64,000 nucleotides of DNA from positions 1,736,001 through 1,800,000 of the forward strand of contig CADCXD010000010.1 in NCBI GenBank assembly GCA_902806575.1. Reading direction: 5' to 3'. The position numbers were made by a program, and so were the translations under genes. This document shows positions 36,248 through 48,289 of this stretch, in pieces (the first letter of the stretch is position 1; the number at the start of each line of letters is the position of its first letter). The DNA is from Jackrogersella multiformis. Its lineage: Eukaryota; Ascomycota; Sordariomycetes; Xylariales; Hypoxylaceae. Below the pieces are notes generated by a model that was not told the DNA's origin, ran no database searches, and saw nothing but the letters and a program-made list of their open reading frames with translations.

Positions 36248-39200
36248 ATGACGAGCCTCGACTTTATAATGGATATGGGTCAAGATGAAGACACCACCCA
36301 GATAAATAAGACCGATGACTCCATCCCATCGGGACCATCTGGAAGTCAAGATCCTTCCCGTGCGGCAACGTCGAGCCATGAAAAGCAAAAAGACCAAGAC
36401 GACAGACTAACTTCAGCCCCAACTAGACGGCGCGGCCCTTCAGGACGTTCATCTAAATCTACAGCAACCGCGTCGTCTCCATTAACATCATCAGCGAGGC
36501 CGGCATCTATGAGTAGGCGGAGCACTACTAGTTCCGAGTCGATGGATCCTGGTGGGTACGGAGGCTACGCCCAAGGCTCGTTATCCGGAGGAGGCATGCC
36601 GCCATCCATGCCCTCGAGGCCAATGGGTAATAGCCCGAGCGAAGGGAGCGTCCCTGTCAAGTTGACCCCTATCACCGGGCGCGTCAGCAGAGCCAAGAAG
36701 GGCGTGCCGGTCCACACATGCGATATATGCAAACCGTCCAAGGTGAGTAATTGGATATTCCAGATCTAACTACGAATCTATGGAGGCTGATTACGACGGC
36801 GGCTAGACATTTACGAGGGCGGAACACCTTAGGTGAGGCATCCCGGCGGCGGAGACTATCGCGATGTGTATTGCTAAACATTGAGTCGCAGGCGCCATCA
36901 ACTGAGTCATGGGACTCCTGGGTTTCCATGTGCTTACCCTGGCTGTGATAAAGCATTTCATAGGGCCGACCTGCTTGCGCGTCACGCACAGAGACAGTAA
37001 GTCGGCCGTCGTATGAGGGGTTGGCGTCGACAAAAGAGACTAACTCGATGATAGTGACCAAGATGATAAGACATCAAGGGGTACAGGTGAAGATGTCAGT
37101 CGGCCCACGTCTGCAGAAGGGACACCTGGGTTAAGCTATATGGGCCATCACCCTTCAACGATGAAATCGGCCTCAGGCCCTCGGTCTGCAATGCATGACC
37201 CGTCCGACATGTCCTCGGGCGCCACCTATAGAGGCAGCCTGCCTCCATATCAACAACCAATGGGCGGCCAAGGCGGCAGCAGCAGCCAGACCCCAATGTC
37301 CCCTCCACAGCATCCGGGCCAGCGTGATAATACCGGTTATGTGCTATCCGCTCCACTGAGTAACCGGTCCTCTAGCATTGGGGGCTCTCCTGTTACAGGT
37401 ACTACTTTTGGGATAGACTTAATTCCTCGCACGTCATCTCCGTTCCCCATGTACATGGACACCACAGCTGGCTTGTCCCCTTTGCCTACCTTGACAATAC
37501 CTGACAACAGTTTCCTTCCAGGTCTTGTCCACGCTGGCCACGACGGCTCTCCTTGGCCCTCATCCGCCTCGGAAAGCAACTACTCTACCCCGTCGGAGAT
37601 TAGCCAAAGGAATATCAGCCGGGTTTACGAATCGCCAACGTCAGACTGGCCTGGCTCTGGCCTCTACTCTGGAGCCGGTGGCCTTGACACCATCGCCACC
37701 ACGGCACCGTTTTTCGGGGCATCGTTCTCCCCGACGGCGCCTGCACTTGACCAATCCATGCAGCTGCCGCTATCGTTCTCAGACGATCCATCATTCGTCG
37801 AGCACCCTCAACACTACAATCCATATTCTTCAGTTCGTAGTCCGACCCCACCGACTATCTCACTGTCGGCTGAAAATCTAGTCACCCTTACAGCCCCATC
37901 CATTCCCGACGCAGCATCGACGGGGAGTCGCCAGAAGGGATCGACGGTATTCCTGGGACCGCTCGGGGGTACAACCTTTCTAACCGCGCACGCCCTGCCG
38001 TCGCACGTCCGGAACGCCATCCCGAGATACCTCGACCTGTACTGGAAGCGCTTCGACACTCTCTTTCCATTAGTCCACCGCAAGAGCGTTAAGACTGCTG
38101 CCGACGAGGTCTTGCGTTGTGCTATGGCCGCCGTTGGTACGCAGTTTCTTCACGGCAAGGAGGATCGTATCAGAGGCAACGAGTTGCATGAATTTGCTTG
38201 GAAGGAGGTCCAGACCGTAAGTTGGAACCTTTACGATTTTTCCTTTTCTTATTCGCGAACGTACCCGCTAAACCGTCAGATGCAGTGCTCCCAGTGGAAC
38301 CTCCAAATCATGCAAGCGATCCTCCTTTGCGAGCTCTACACGCGGTTCCGGGGACGAAGTGCAACGAGAAGCGCGTCGAAGGCCTTCCAGTCGCTATACT
38401 CTCGGGTGAGTTCCCACTCTTCTCCTTCTAATCTTGTTGATTCTCTCATATGCTCTACTTTTCAGGATCATCTCTTTAGTTTTGTTATGTCTTCTTCTCC
38501 TATTGGCCAATGGTATCCATACTCAACGTCTTCTTCCTCACAGATGGCCGATCACCAAATGCCGGATAATTTCCTTTTCTCAGCCTCAACGCGTAACGAC
38601 CGATGGAACGAATGGATCGATAACGAGTCACGACGGAGACTCTGGGCCGCTTGCTTTGTTTTGGATGTCCACGCATCCGTGTATTATCAGCAAAATATAA
38701 TCCAACCGTTTCCTATGTCGACACACCCTATCCCCCTAATCGGACCTACCCAAGACCTCTGGGCCGCCCAATCGTCAGGAGCATGGGAGGTTCTCTTCGA
38801 TACTTGGTCACCCAACACCGAACCTACCAGTCTCTCGGGCGAAGCTCCCACCGCGGAACAGGTAGCCAACGCACCATACCTCGACCAAACTGTATTTTTA
38901 GCTTCAGAAGCGCTTCGACTACCAAAAAGATCTACCCCTTCCGTACTGGACCTCACACTAAAAATGGATGAAACTTCTGCGGAGCGAATCACCAGACTAT
39001 TCCCAGGATCTGCCGTCGGGAACACCTACTTGGCGTTGCATTATACGCCTCTTCATGACCTACTCGCAGTCAGCGGCGAGACTTGGCTCTTCACTAAAAA
39101 GGTAGAGTCTTCCAAGGTTTTCCAAGAACACAGGAAGCGGCTCCAGCTCTGGTGCAATAGCCTCTACGCTGGCGTCGCCGTCCGATATGCCGCCAAGGCT

Positions 39201-39707
39201 CTCCTGGCCCTTCTTGGCCACACCGACCACACTAATCATAATACACCAAATGCAAGAGTTCCTTCTCCAGGCCTCGAAGAGGAGGGGGACCGAGACCGGG
39301 ACAGGAGCTGGAGAATGCTAGATATCTCGGATTACTGGGCCATGTACGTGTGCGCACTCATCTGCTGGGCGCTCGGGCATCGCGCAATGGTCAGGGGTAA
39401 CGGCACCGGCTCTGGTCCCGGGTCTGACCCAACGGCTTATCGCCAACAGCAACAACAACACAACCAGTCTAATGCTAATATCGGAGAGACAGGGGAGCGT
39501 GAAGCCGTGAAGTGGCTAAAGATGGTGGCCGGCTTGAGCGCGGAAAAGGCGCTCAATGTGCGGGGCCGGAAGGAGACCATGGCTATCGTAAGCATGGTCA
39601 GAAGAAGGCTCGAGGACGAGGCCGTCGGCAGCAAGAGCCGACTGCTTGTTGATGCTACAGGGACGTTGAAAAAGCTTGAGGAACGAGTCAATTTCAAATG
39701 GTTTTGA
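36248..39707 (+). CDS. C2H2 zinc-finger / fungal-specific transcription factor
   Basis: This is a nuclear regulator with two C2H2 fingers and a fungal-specific transcription factor domain. Exons: 36248-36742, 36807-36832, 36892-36996, 37055-38216, 38280-38405 and 38544-39707, giving 1025 residues. Finger 1 is about C158, C161, H176 and H180; finger 2 is about C187, C192, H205 and H209, the last His codon being split by an intron. A Ser/Pro-rich linker follows, then the fungal_trans-like domain at about 530-800 (YLDLYWKRFDTLFPLVHRKS; SRRRLWAACFVLDVH). The last two introns (38217-38279 and 38406-38543) have good GT..AG borders, but both are multiples of three with no stop, so an unspliced reading is also open. 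The target genes cannot be told. The first ATG in frame is 36248; 36269 is an alternative. Confidence 0.87.
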
Positions 39708-41539
39708 CGAGATCTCAAGGGGGAACGGGGGACACGGGGCCCAGGGGTAAAAGATGGGCGGACGGTGGTGTAATTTTCATATTCCCCCCTTTTTTTCTCT
39801 TCTCTTTCTTTTCTCCTGTATTTTTACTCTTCCTTCCTTCCTTTTTTCCCCACTTTCGATTCTCTCCTTCGCTTTTTCTTCTTCTTCAAAATTTTATACT
39901 ATCTTGACTTATTTCTCTTCTTCTTTATCCTTATTTACCGTTTGATATTGCTTTTGATTTTTCTATCTACATTCTCTATCTAGCGTGTCATGTATACCTA
40001 ACTATAGATTTGCGGGCGGGAGGTCCGAGATACACTTGTACCATTAGAAACGCATTGCAAGGTCAGACAAAATAAGGGGAGGGCCGCGTTTACAGCAAAG
40101 GCGGTATATGCATGAGAGTTCTCTAACCTGTACTTCGGAGGCGTTGAGAGAGGAGTACTGTCCCTTTTTGGGTTTTGCCATTTTCGAATATCCACTGGGA
40201 AGGGATTTTTCTTGTCTTGTCTTGATCTTGATCTCCGGCAACTGCCTTACGCGCGCGATGTTATTGAAGGACGACTAACGATGGGCAATGAATGTATTTT
40301 TAGGTAGATGAGCTATGTGCTATCGTGGCGGTGGATAGGATAATAAGGAATACACACAATGAGTTGGACAATCTTATTTATGGGTGAATGATTCATAGTG
40401 TATGAATTGGAGCGTTGGTGACTTTGAATAGCGGCGACTTAAATCACTTATACATTCCGAATAGTGTAGACGGCATAAATAGGTAGGTATCTAATAGTTC
40501 TCTATGGTCTTGGTTCGGCTTTAATAGAACTCGGACATAAGTACCAGGTAGTTAAGAGTTAAGTTGACAGCTAAGTTACCCTAGTCGCGGGTTCTTACAT
40601 AGTACATGTACCGGTAGTATGTGATCGGGCCACATAGATCGAAATCCGTAGATGATTCCATAGCGGATGCTAGCATGGCATGGGTATTAGAGATAACTTC
40701 GATCCAATGCAAGGTGGAAATTGGACTAACATTCTGTTCCGAATGCGGAAACAAAGGGGTTTATATATGTGGCACCTAATTCACATTTTTCACATTTCAG
40801 GTGTATGAGTTGTATGAGTATAAGTACAATTTATATTAGGTACATTGAGTAGTTATACAGTACACTAGAGATATCGTGAGCCGCATAGATAGGTAGCCCG
40901 TAGATTAGATATGGATGGAGTAGAATATTACATATTAGGTACACCAACAGTTTTTGAGATTCGTTGGTGATTACCTATCGATGATGATGTTGAGGCGATG
41001 ATAACGCAATCTACCTACCTATGTAGGAGGTAGGTATACAAATATACCTTATATCCATGTACCTAGGTAGGTACCTATCTACCTTGGTAGGTATGTATCG
41101 GGTACCTGGCGTTATCAATTGAAAGAATGGGTGGGTCAGTCTTACCGCCTTGCCGCTGCTTCCAGACCTATCCAGACCTAGCGATCGATAGATCGGACTT
41201 TTTAATTGGGCTAGGCAGCGCCAGTGACTATCCCTACCTACCTAGGTAGGTATCTAGACTATTAGCCTACCCAGACCTAGGTACATTTACTTACTACGCT
41301 AGGTACCTACACTACCTATGTACCTAGGTATGCACAGCGCTGTGGGAGCTGCAGGATTTGTTGGAGCTCTACCTACTCTATTCTTGCCACGCTTTTCCTT
41401 TTTTTCATCCATCATCCCATATCCCATCCTTCATCTTCGACGCGACCTAGAAAAAAAAAACGCCAATTCCCCTTCAAACATACCTCTCGCAGTAGTTCTA
41501 TTACTTCTTAATACCACCTAATATTATACGACATAAAAA
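39708..41539. other. Intergenic 1.8 kb, no gene seen
   Basis: The first 250 bp (about 39780-39980) are a strongly T/C-rich tract just past the transcription factor stop. The rest is A+T-rich with a dense TACCTAGGTA cluster at 41014-41332. No supported gene. Confidence 0.45.
41014..41332. repeat. Dense cluster of TACCTAGGTAGGTACC motifs
   Basis: Ten or more copies of TACCTAGG, TAGGTACC and CTACCTACC lie within about 320 bp, just upstream of the CBM48 gene. This is one of the densest clusters in the window. Confidence 0.65.
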
Positions 41540-44500
41540 ATGGGAAGTTTTCTGTTCAAGTGGTAAGTAGCAGACAAGAAGGATGACCTCTTCATCTTTC
41601 ACCTTCCACCCCAGCTATGGCAAGCTTGCAATCTGAGCCTTCTCGCCGAAATATTGTTGTCGAGCCTGCCTAACGACCGGAGCGATTGCACCTTTCGCTC
41701 TGGTGTTCTCGATCAAGTTAATATAGAACCTCGCTGATTCTTTTCTCCTTCTTTTTCTATAGGGAACACCCTGCCTCTGAGGTCTACGTGACCGGCACTT
41801 TCGACGAATGGAAGAAGACAGAGAAGCTCGAAAAAGTTGGTGAGCACTTCGAGAAGACGGTGACATTGTCAGATGCCTCCAAAAAGATATATTACAAGGT
41901 TAGTTTCGAACTGTCCCTTCTTTCAACATATATGTTTATCGTCCGCTCTATCCGTATTTGTCTTTTTCTTTTTCCCTTTTGCCTCGTTGAGTGCCATGGC
42001 GGATCGGTCCGGAAGAGTGCAAGGTGCTCTGATGCTCTCGTGATCAAAGATAACTTAGGCGGCTAGCCTTGCGCAATGATGAATGCCTCAGTACATTATG
42101 GATAAGATAGTATTGAATGTGCGACACCATTCATTTTATGGCTGAGTTTATACACATTCAACATCCATACCCCCCTCCCCTGTACGCCCCGTCAAGAACC
42201 ATTCAGCTTCATTCCCCCTGCTGTCTCCATACGTTGTTCTGTATTGGACGCAGAAGAAGCTACCTAGCTGCCTAGTACCTAGGTACTGGATGCAGAAGCT
42301 CGAAGCCGTTGGACCCGCCTTGTATCCCTGATGCAAAACATAACTCCGTGAACTTCGCATGACGCAAGACGATCACGAATTGCTATTGAGCGGTGTGGGC
42401 TTCGACGCTGATAGGCCAATTCTATTGGGAGCGGCATACCAACAACCACAGATTCGGCCTAGGCTGCTGGGCAATATTGATGAGGGGATGTGAGAATATG
42501 GGGACATGGGGATATGGGGATACAGATCTCCATTTCACAAAAAGCCATTCTGCCATTGTGGCTGTTTATTGCTCGCACTTGCCGATTGTCTTGTGTTCCA
42601 AGGTTGTCATCTGGCCTTCTGAGCATCCTGAGCATCCTGAGCATCCTGAGCATTCTGAGCAAATTCCGACGTCACTAGGTACTCGGACACTTGCAAGTGC
42701 AGGAGCAGGCGAACTGCATTGTGGGGTCCCAACATCGTCAGTCTGGCTGAACCTACCTAGGGGTACCTTAGGTAGGCAGGCAGCTAGGTAGTTCCTGAGT
42801 CCTGACAGGTTGCTTGTTTCCTCTTGCTCCCGGTTTCAATGTTCCCCAAGAAAACCTTGTCACCGAAAGCAGCTGCTCTAAGACCTCCTAGACCTCTTAG
42901 TATTTAAATAGGTTAGGTTAGGTTAGACCTCCAGGGCTGCTGCCTACCTCCTAGGTACTAGAACCCAAGGTTGGCATCGGGTCTTGCGGCACCTTGCATT
43001 AGGTAGACTTGTCATTGTTCACCAAGCCTCTCTCAACTCTGCCCACAAAAGCCATATTCTTCCTATTTCTTCTTTATTCTTCCAAAATACCAAATACCCC
43101 GGTTCTGCAATATACCCCCAAACCGCCATTCTAGCAGCCCTATCTTACCTATAATATTTATCGCCGAACTGACCCTTTACCTTTTCTTCACAGTTTGTTG
43201 TCGACGGCAACTGGGTTACCGACCACACCGCTCCGAAGGAAGTTGATGAGAGCGGGATCGAGAATAACCTCCTAACCCCCGATCGTATTATTGTCGAAGC
43301 TCCCGCAACTACCGCCATCATGAGCTCTGCCGCGCCCGACTCCACAACCGCTGCTTTGGCCGCCGCTGTGCCACTGGAGAAGAAGAAGGACGATGAACTG
43401 CCAGGAACTTTCCCAGAGACGCCTGCCGCTGACACCGATAAAGGTGGCGATTTTTCAGTGAACCCTTTCCCAGCCACTGCGGGCGCTGTCAACCCAATTA
43501 CGCTTACCCCAGGCGAGAAGATCCCCGAGAGCATCGTTGCTGAGGGCATCACAAACCATGTCAAGCTAGACCCCGAGTCCTACGAGAAAAGTGACACGCT
43601 TCCAGGTAAGCCTTTTCTCCCCTACTCTCCTTTGTGTATTAAGTATAAGCGCTTACCTAACCATACCTCAGGTGGCGTTCCCGTTATTCTATCTTCTGCC
43701 GCGCCAGAATCCACAACCGCTGCATTAGCCGCAAGCGCTCCTATCGAGACGAAGGTTCCCGAGGTGGTAAAAGAAAGCCAGGAGAAGGCAAATGCTGACC
43801 CTGAGGCTAGCGCCGTCCCCGAGGAAGTGACTGAGAAGGCTGCTGTCGAGAGCGAACTCCTGGACAAGGTCAAGGAGGCGCCTTCTACCTCCGAAGGCAC
43901 TGCTGGTGAAGGCACCGAGAAGACGGAGAAAGTCGTTACCCCCGGTGAGGCCTTCGCTTCTGTTGCGGCCGCCGCTGTGGCTGTAGGTGGTGCTGCACTC
44001 GCTAGCGCGGTCGCTGCCAAGGACACTGTTGTTGAGAAGGCTACTGGCGCCGCTACAACGGCACAGGCGTCCGCTGTTGAAGCAGCCACCAACTTGCCCG
44101 AGCCGGTCAAGGAGCAGCTTCCAGAGCCGGTCCAAGACGCAATTGCAAGCGCCGCAAAGGAGGATACTCTTGAGGAGGTTTCGCCTGAGGTGCCTACCGA
44201 GGTCAAGGAATCGATTGCCGAAGCAGGAAAGGCCCCAGAAGCCGCAGCAAACACAGAAGCTGTCGAGGACAAGAAGGCTGTCGAAGCCGAGCTACTGAAG
44301 GAGGTCAAACCCGTCGAAGCTGAGGAGCCGAAGAGCAAGTCAGCGGAGGTGAAGGAACCTGCTGGCGAATCTTCCGAGATTGACATACCGGCAGCCACGG
44401 AATCGACCACGGCTAACGGGGCCAACGGGGCCAACGGGGCCAATGGCACCAAAGAGCCGGTTAAGCCGGTCGAAGTCAAGCCAACTGACGTAGCCGAGCC

Positions 44501-44651
44501 GACTGCTCCGGCGACCCTGGCCACGCCAACCGAGGCCGCTACCCCGAGCAGTACTACCAAGCAAGCCGATGCCCCTGCGACGGAAAAGAAGAAGAAGAAC
44601 CGACTCAGTACCATATTCGGCAAGGTGAAGAACAAGCTGTCTAACAAATAA
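41540..44651 (+). CDS. CBM48 (AMPK1-type glycogen-binding) protein, CRP1/MDG1-like
   Basis: This protein has an N-terminal carbohydrate-binding module of the AMPK-beta type and a long low-complexity tail, like yeast Crp1/Mdg1. Four exons: 41540-41562, 41763-41898, 43194-43605 and 43672-44651, giving 516 residues. The module spans about residues 5-75: FKWEHPASEVYVTGTFDEW, then IYYKFVVDGNWVTDH across the long intron. The tail is rich in Ala/Glu/Lys/Pro, has a twice-used SSAAPxSTTAALAA segment and a GAN repeat, and ends in a basic patch (KKKKNRLSTIFGKVK). Intron 2 is 1,295 nt, far longer than its neighbours. Intron 3 (66 nt) is stop-free and 3n long. It may bind glycogen or cruciform DNA, as claimed for relatives; the function here is unknown. 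Confidence 0.87.
42621..42660. repeat. 9-bp tandem repeat GAGCATCCT
   Basis: About 4.4 units of GAGCATCCT, the last full one with a C-to-T change, lie inside the long CBM48 intron. Confidence 0.85.
42911..42926. repeat. GGTTA pentamer repeat
   Basis: Three tandem GGTTA units lie inside the long CBM48 intron. They resemble telomeric TTAGGG only loosely, and the unit has five bases. Confidence 0.75.
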
Positions 44652-46182
44652 GTGTCAGTTGCTTGATCCTTGTTTTGGGTACTTGTCTTCGGTACTTTTG
44701 TCAGCTTCATTTCTTTTCTGGAGCTTATGATTCCCCATCTTGCGTCGACTCCCTGCGGTAGGTGCTGGCAGGGCTCTTATTGTACATAATATCCGGTTAC
44801 TCGGCATTCCTCAACCCGCAACCGCCAGCCCGCGAATAACAGTCTTGCCGTCTGTTTGCGAAAAGGCCTAATGCTGTTTTGGACGGTACATGCGGGGGTG
44901 GTTGACCTTTTTTTGTTTTTTGCGGTTCGGTTATTTTCTACTGGTGGTTTTACTACGTCCTTACGAATAATGTTGAACCTGGAAGGATACGTCTCTCTAT
45001 CTTGTCTTGTATTGCGTTACGATTGATGCCGTCTGGTATCCGACATGTCGACCGAGATTGACTCACGAGAGGATGCAAACCCATAACAACGGAATGGGGG
45101 GCAGAGAAAGGTTATGTCAAGTGATGGACGGACGGCGATGTCTAACCGGAGTATAGACACGGGGCAACCGTTGGAAAGTTAGCATGTCTTCCGAAGCAGA
45201 GACCGGTGGTAATTGGAGGATGCAGAAAAGCATATTAATACACGAGTAGTTTTTGAAGACATTTTCTTCCTGTCTGCCTTGTGATTTATTTGATTATGAG
45301 ATGTTGCTCAATGCTTGTGCGAATTTATCTCTACCGTTCCGGAGTATTGGTATGTTGGTATGAGTAGAGATGAGTGGATTTTATCGTTTGACATGACAAG
45401 CAACTTAAGGTAGACTTCCAAGGTTGTAAGTGAGGAATTATGCATGTTTTTGCAGATGTGAATATGTATTCATGCCTGGATAATCTGCATTAAAATTGTA
45501 TAAGTTCTTGGGTGCAGATGATCTGTAAGTTTAACCTGTCTACCTGTGTAATATCATATTTTAGGCGGTTAGTAAGCTACCTCGGTACTGAGATGAGTAC
45601 CTATGCTTGGTCCCACCTGTAGTCGCCTAAATCGGACTGGTGGCAGGTGGCGGGGACACGGCGGCATGGTCTTACATTGAAGTTACAACCTACCTTAGGT
45701 AGGTACCTACCTAGGTACCCACCTGTAACCTCAGAACTTACCTGCATCGAATCGTCACCAAGCTTTTTTTGCCCCGCCGTGTTAGTCCGCCGTGTGACTC
45801 TTTCCACTTTCTACCTCTTCTGCTTCTCTCAAACCTCCGGGGTCCCGTCCACTCTGGACCCCTCGAATTGTAGGCCGACTACTAATCAACTACCAATCGA
45901 ATCACGCATCGTTGACAGGTTGAATCTTTGCATTCTCGTCAGTAGGTTAAATCTCTATTGCAATATTATTTACCTTTTTTTTTTTTTTTTGGTCTTTTGG
46001 TCTTTTTGTCTTTTCTTTCTACTGAAGGAATAGGAATAACTAATCTTTTATGACGTCGTCAGACGTTGACAGACGTTGTTAGACGTTGTTGTTGACCTTC
46101 AGCTTCTCTTCGTCTCCTCGTCGTGTTTGACATCCGACTCATTATTGACCAACCACGTTTGTCTCCCACGGTCATTGCCATC
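44652..46182. other. Intergenic 1.5 kb, no gene seen
   Basis: This lies between the CBM48 and RING genes. It holds TACCTAGGTAGGTACC motifs at about 45688-45722, a 16-base T run at 45975-45990, and a GACGTTG-type repeat at about 46052-46095 in the probable leader of the RING gene. No supported coding exon. Confidence 0.45.
45975..45990. repeat. Poly-T run
   Basis: Sixteen consecutive T residues in the upstream region of the RING gene. Confidence 0.9.
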
Positions 46183-48289
46183 ATGAGCTCTGGCCCGTCA
46201 AACCTGGGAGGCAAATCCCTACCATCGTCGGCATCTTATACTACAAGTTCACAGCCCATCTCCGTCCCCCCACCCAGCTTCGAATCAAGCTCTCGCCGTT
46301 CCGGTTCCGGCCTGTCGAGCCCGTCGATCCCGAATTCAGCTCCGAGAAAGGGACAAGGGTCGAGGAAACAGCACCGGAATCAACGAAGGCCATTGAGAGA
46401 CGGTGGAATTGTAGATGGGTATGACACCATGGCCGAGCTCGTAAGCTACCTAGATTGGTTATTAAGAAGATTAAGAAGACAAAATTTCTAAACTACTGAA
46501 ATAGAGAGCCGTTAAGAACGCGTCAAGCCGTCGAGGCCAGACCTCCATCACCCACCTCCTGAATATATCCAGCTCAACGCGCCATTATAACGACTACCAC
46601 AGGTCGAGCCGCAGGCATGCTACTTGGGGACCTGGTTCTGGTTACCGTGCTGTCGATAAGGCAAGGTGTGTTGATTCTACATCTTGGTTCTACACCTTGG
46701 CTTTCTCTTGCTTTCCAAGGTTATGCTGACAATTACTATTTAGATTCGTTCATGCCAACTATCGCTTTGTGGTTTCGCCAACTGGAGACTACTCTTCCCA
46801 AGCCGCGGATGCCGATAAATATCTGGAGTGGTCTGATGTACTCCAGATTATAGCATCGGCCGAATCGCAAACTACTTCATGCCCAATCTGCCTGTCAGAC
46901 CCAGTTGCACCTCGAATGGCGCATTGCGGCCATATATTCTGCTTACCGTGCCTATTACGATTCATGAATTCTACGAACGATGATGAGCCGAGCCCGCGAA
47001 AAGAGGCGCGATGGAAGAAATGTCCCATATGCGAAGACTCCTTCCGACTTTCCGAAGTGAAACCTGTGCGCTTCTATGCCGGCCAGGAGAATCCCCAACC
47101 GAGACCGGGAGAAGACGTGGTACTGAGGTTGATGGCAAGAGACGCGGGCTCTACTTCAGCCCTACCAAACGAAGGAGGGTCGGATGTTGTCAATCTGGGC
47201 GAGGACGTGCCATGGCACTTTGCGGCAAACGTGTTGGATTATGCCAGAATAATGAAAGGGACCAATGAGTACGTGGTAGCGCAATACAGCAGAGAGATGG
47301 ATGACTTGCGACGTCAGGCACGGGAAGATGAATTCCAATTTGGGGTAGAAGAAGGGGATTGGACACAACGAGCCATTAGGGCCATCAGCACCGTGAGGGA
47401 AAGGATTCAGGATCACCAGGGCGAAGAGCTGCCTACGCTTCCAATAAGTGCCTTAAAGGGGAAGCAGCCGGCCGGCCAGAAATTTCATTTCTACACGGCA
47501 CCTCCGCACCTTTACCTGTCGCCGCTCGATATTCGCATCTTGAAGACCAAGTTTGGCGACTTCTTAAACTTCCCCTCGACATTGCTTCCGCGCGTCGAGC
47601 ATATTTCTACTGGCCACGTGGTGGATGACACTTTAAGGAAACGAGCCAAGTACCTGGGGCATCTTCCTCATGGCTGTGTTGTAAGTTTCCTGGAGTGCGA
47701 CTGGACAGACATAGTTCCAGCAGATATCCTGGAGACGTTCTCGGGCGACTTGGAGCGCCGACGTAAGCTGCATCGGGACAAGGCGGCGCAAGAAGAACGT
47801 GAAAGATTGCAAGCGGAACGACAGGAAGCTTCGGCCATCGGGCGTAGCGCTAGGAGGCATTTTGACCAGGCCAACGGAGATAAGTTCGAGCCTACACCTG
47901 CTATGAACTCGGAGGACTTTCAACCTCTCGGTACTGTCGAAGGCACATCTCCACCGAACCATCGGCCGGGGTTCAGCCAACTTGCAGATATGTCGACCAG
48001 CCCGTCGACTTCAAAAACAGTCTGGGGCACCCGGGTGATTCCCGCCTCTCCTGAGTTAGCACCCACCGTCCCAGAGGGCGATGTTAATGACGGATGGCTC
48101 AAGGACGACGCGTTCCTCGGTGCTGCCGAGCTAGCGATGCAGATGGAGGCTCTTGGCATCGATGATGCTGGTGCTGGTACCAGTGCCAGTGTTGGATCCA
48201 GCAGTAGGTCTGGAGCTTCTGCCGGCGGCAAGAAAAAGAAGAAGCAAAAAATAACTCTCATGAGTACTGGCGGCCGTCGTGGAGGCTGA
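46183..48289 (+). CDS. RNF10/Mag2-like RING finger protein
   Basis: This is a RING-type E3 ligase candidate of the RNF10/Mag2 family, which acts in ubiquitylation of stalled small ribosomal subunits in other organisms. Three exons join in phase: 46183-46440, 46505-46665 and 46744-48289, giving 654 residues. The N-terminus is Ser/Pro-rich, then basic. A segment typical of the family precedes the RING (RFVHANYRFVV...GDY). The C3HC4 RING spans about 186-236 (CPICLSDPVAPRMAHCGHIF, CLPCLLRF, KKCPIC). Downstream comes the family-specific region (FHFYTAPPHLYLSPLDIRIL; LPHGCVVSFLECDW), a Lys/Glu/Arg-rich helix, and a basic C-terminus (KKKKKQKITLMSTGGRRGG). The family also carries the low-complexity tail seen here. 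Confidence 0.88.

Larger units (their letters stand above)
41899..43193 (+). other. Unusually long intron of the CBM48 gene (1,295 nt)
   Basis: The donor AAG|GTTAGT and acceptor TTCACAG|TTT join the two halves of the CBM module in phase (IYYK|FVVDG). Inside are TACCTAGG motifs, a 9-bp tandem repeat and three GGTTA units. No conserved gene is visible within it; a 132-codon frame at 42393-42791 encodes the repeat and looks spurious. Confidence 0.7.

Noticed and set aside
42393..42791. 132-codon frame inside the long CBM48 intron
   Set aside because: It encodes the 9-bp repeat (EHPEHPEHP) and otherwise random-looking sequence.
42911..42926. Telomere-like repeat
   Set aside because: The unit is GGTTA (five bases), only three copies, inside a gene; it is not a TTAGGG array.
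43622..44710. 362-codon antisense frame across the CBM48 gene
   Set aside because: It mirrors the Ala/Glu/Lys-rich sense frame, spans a real intron, and has no recognisable domain.
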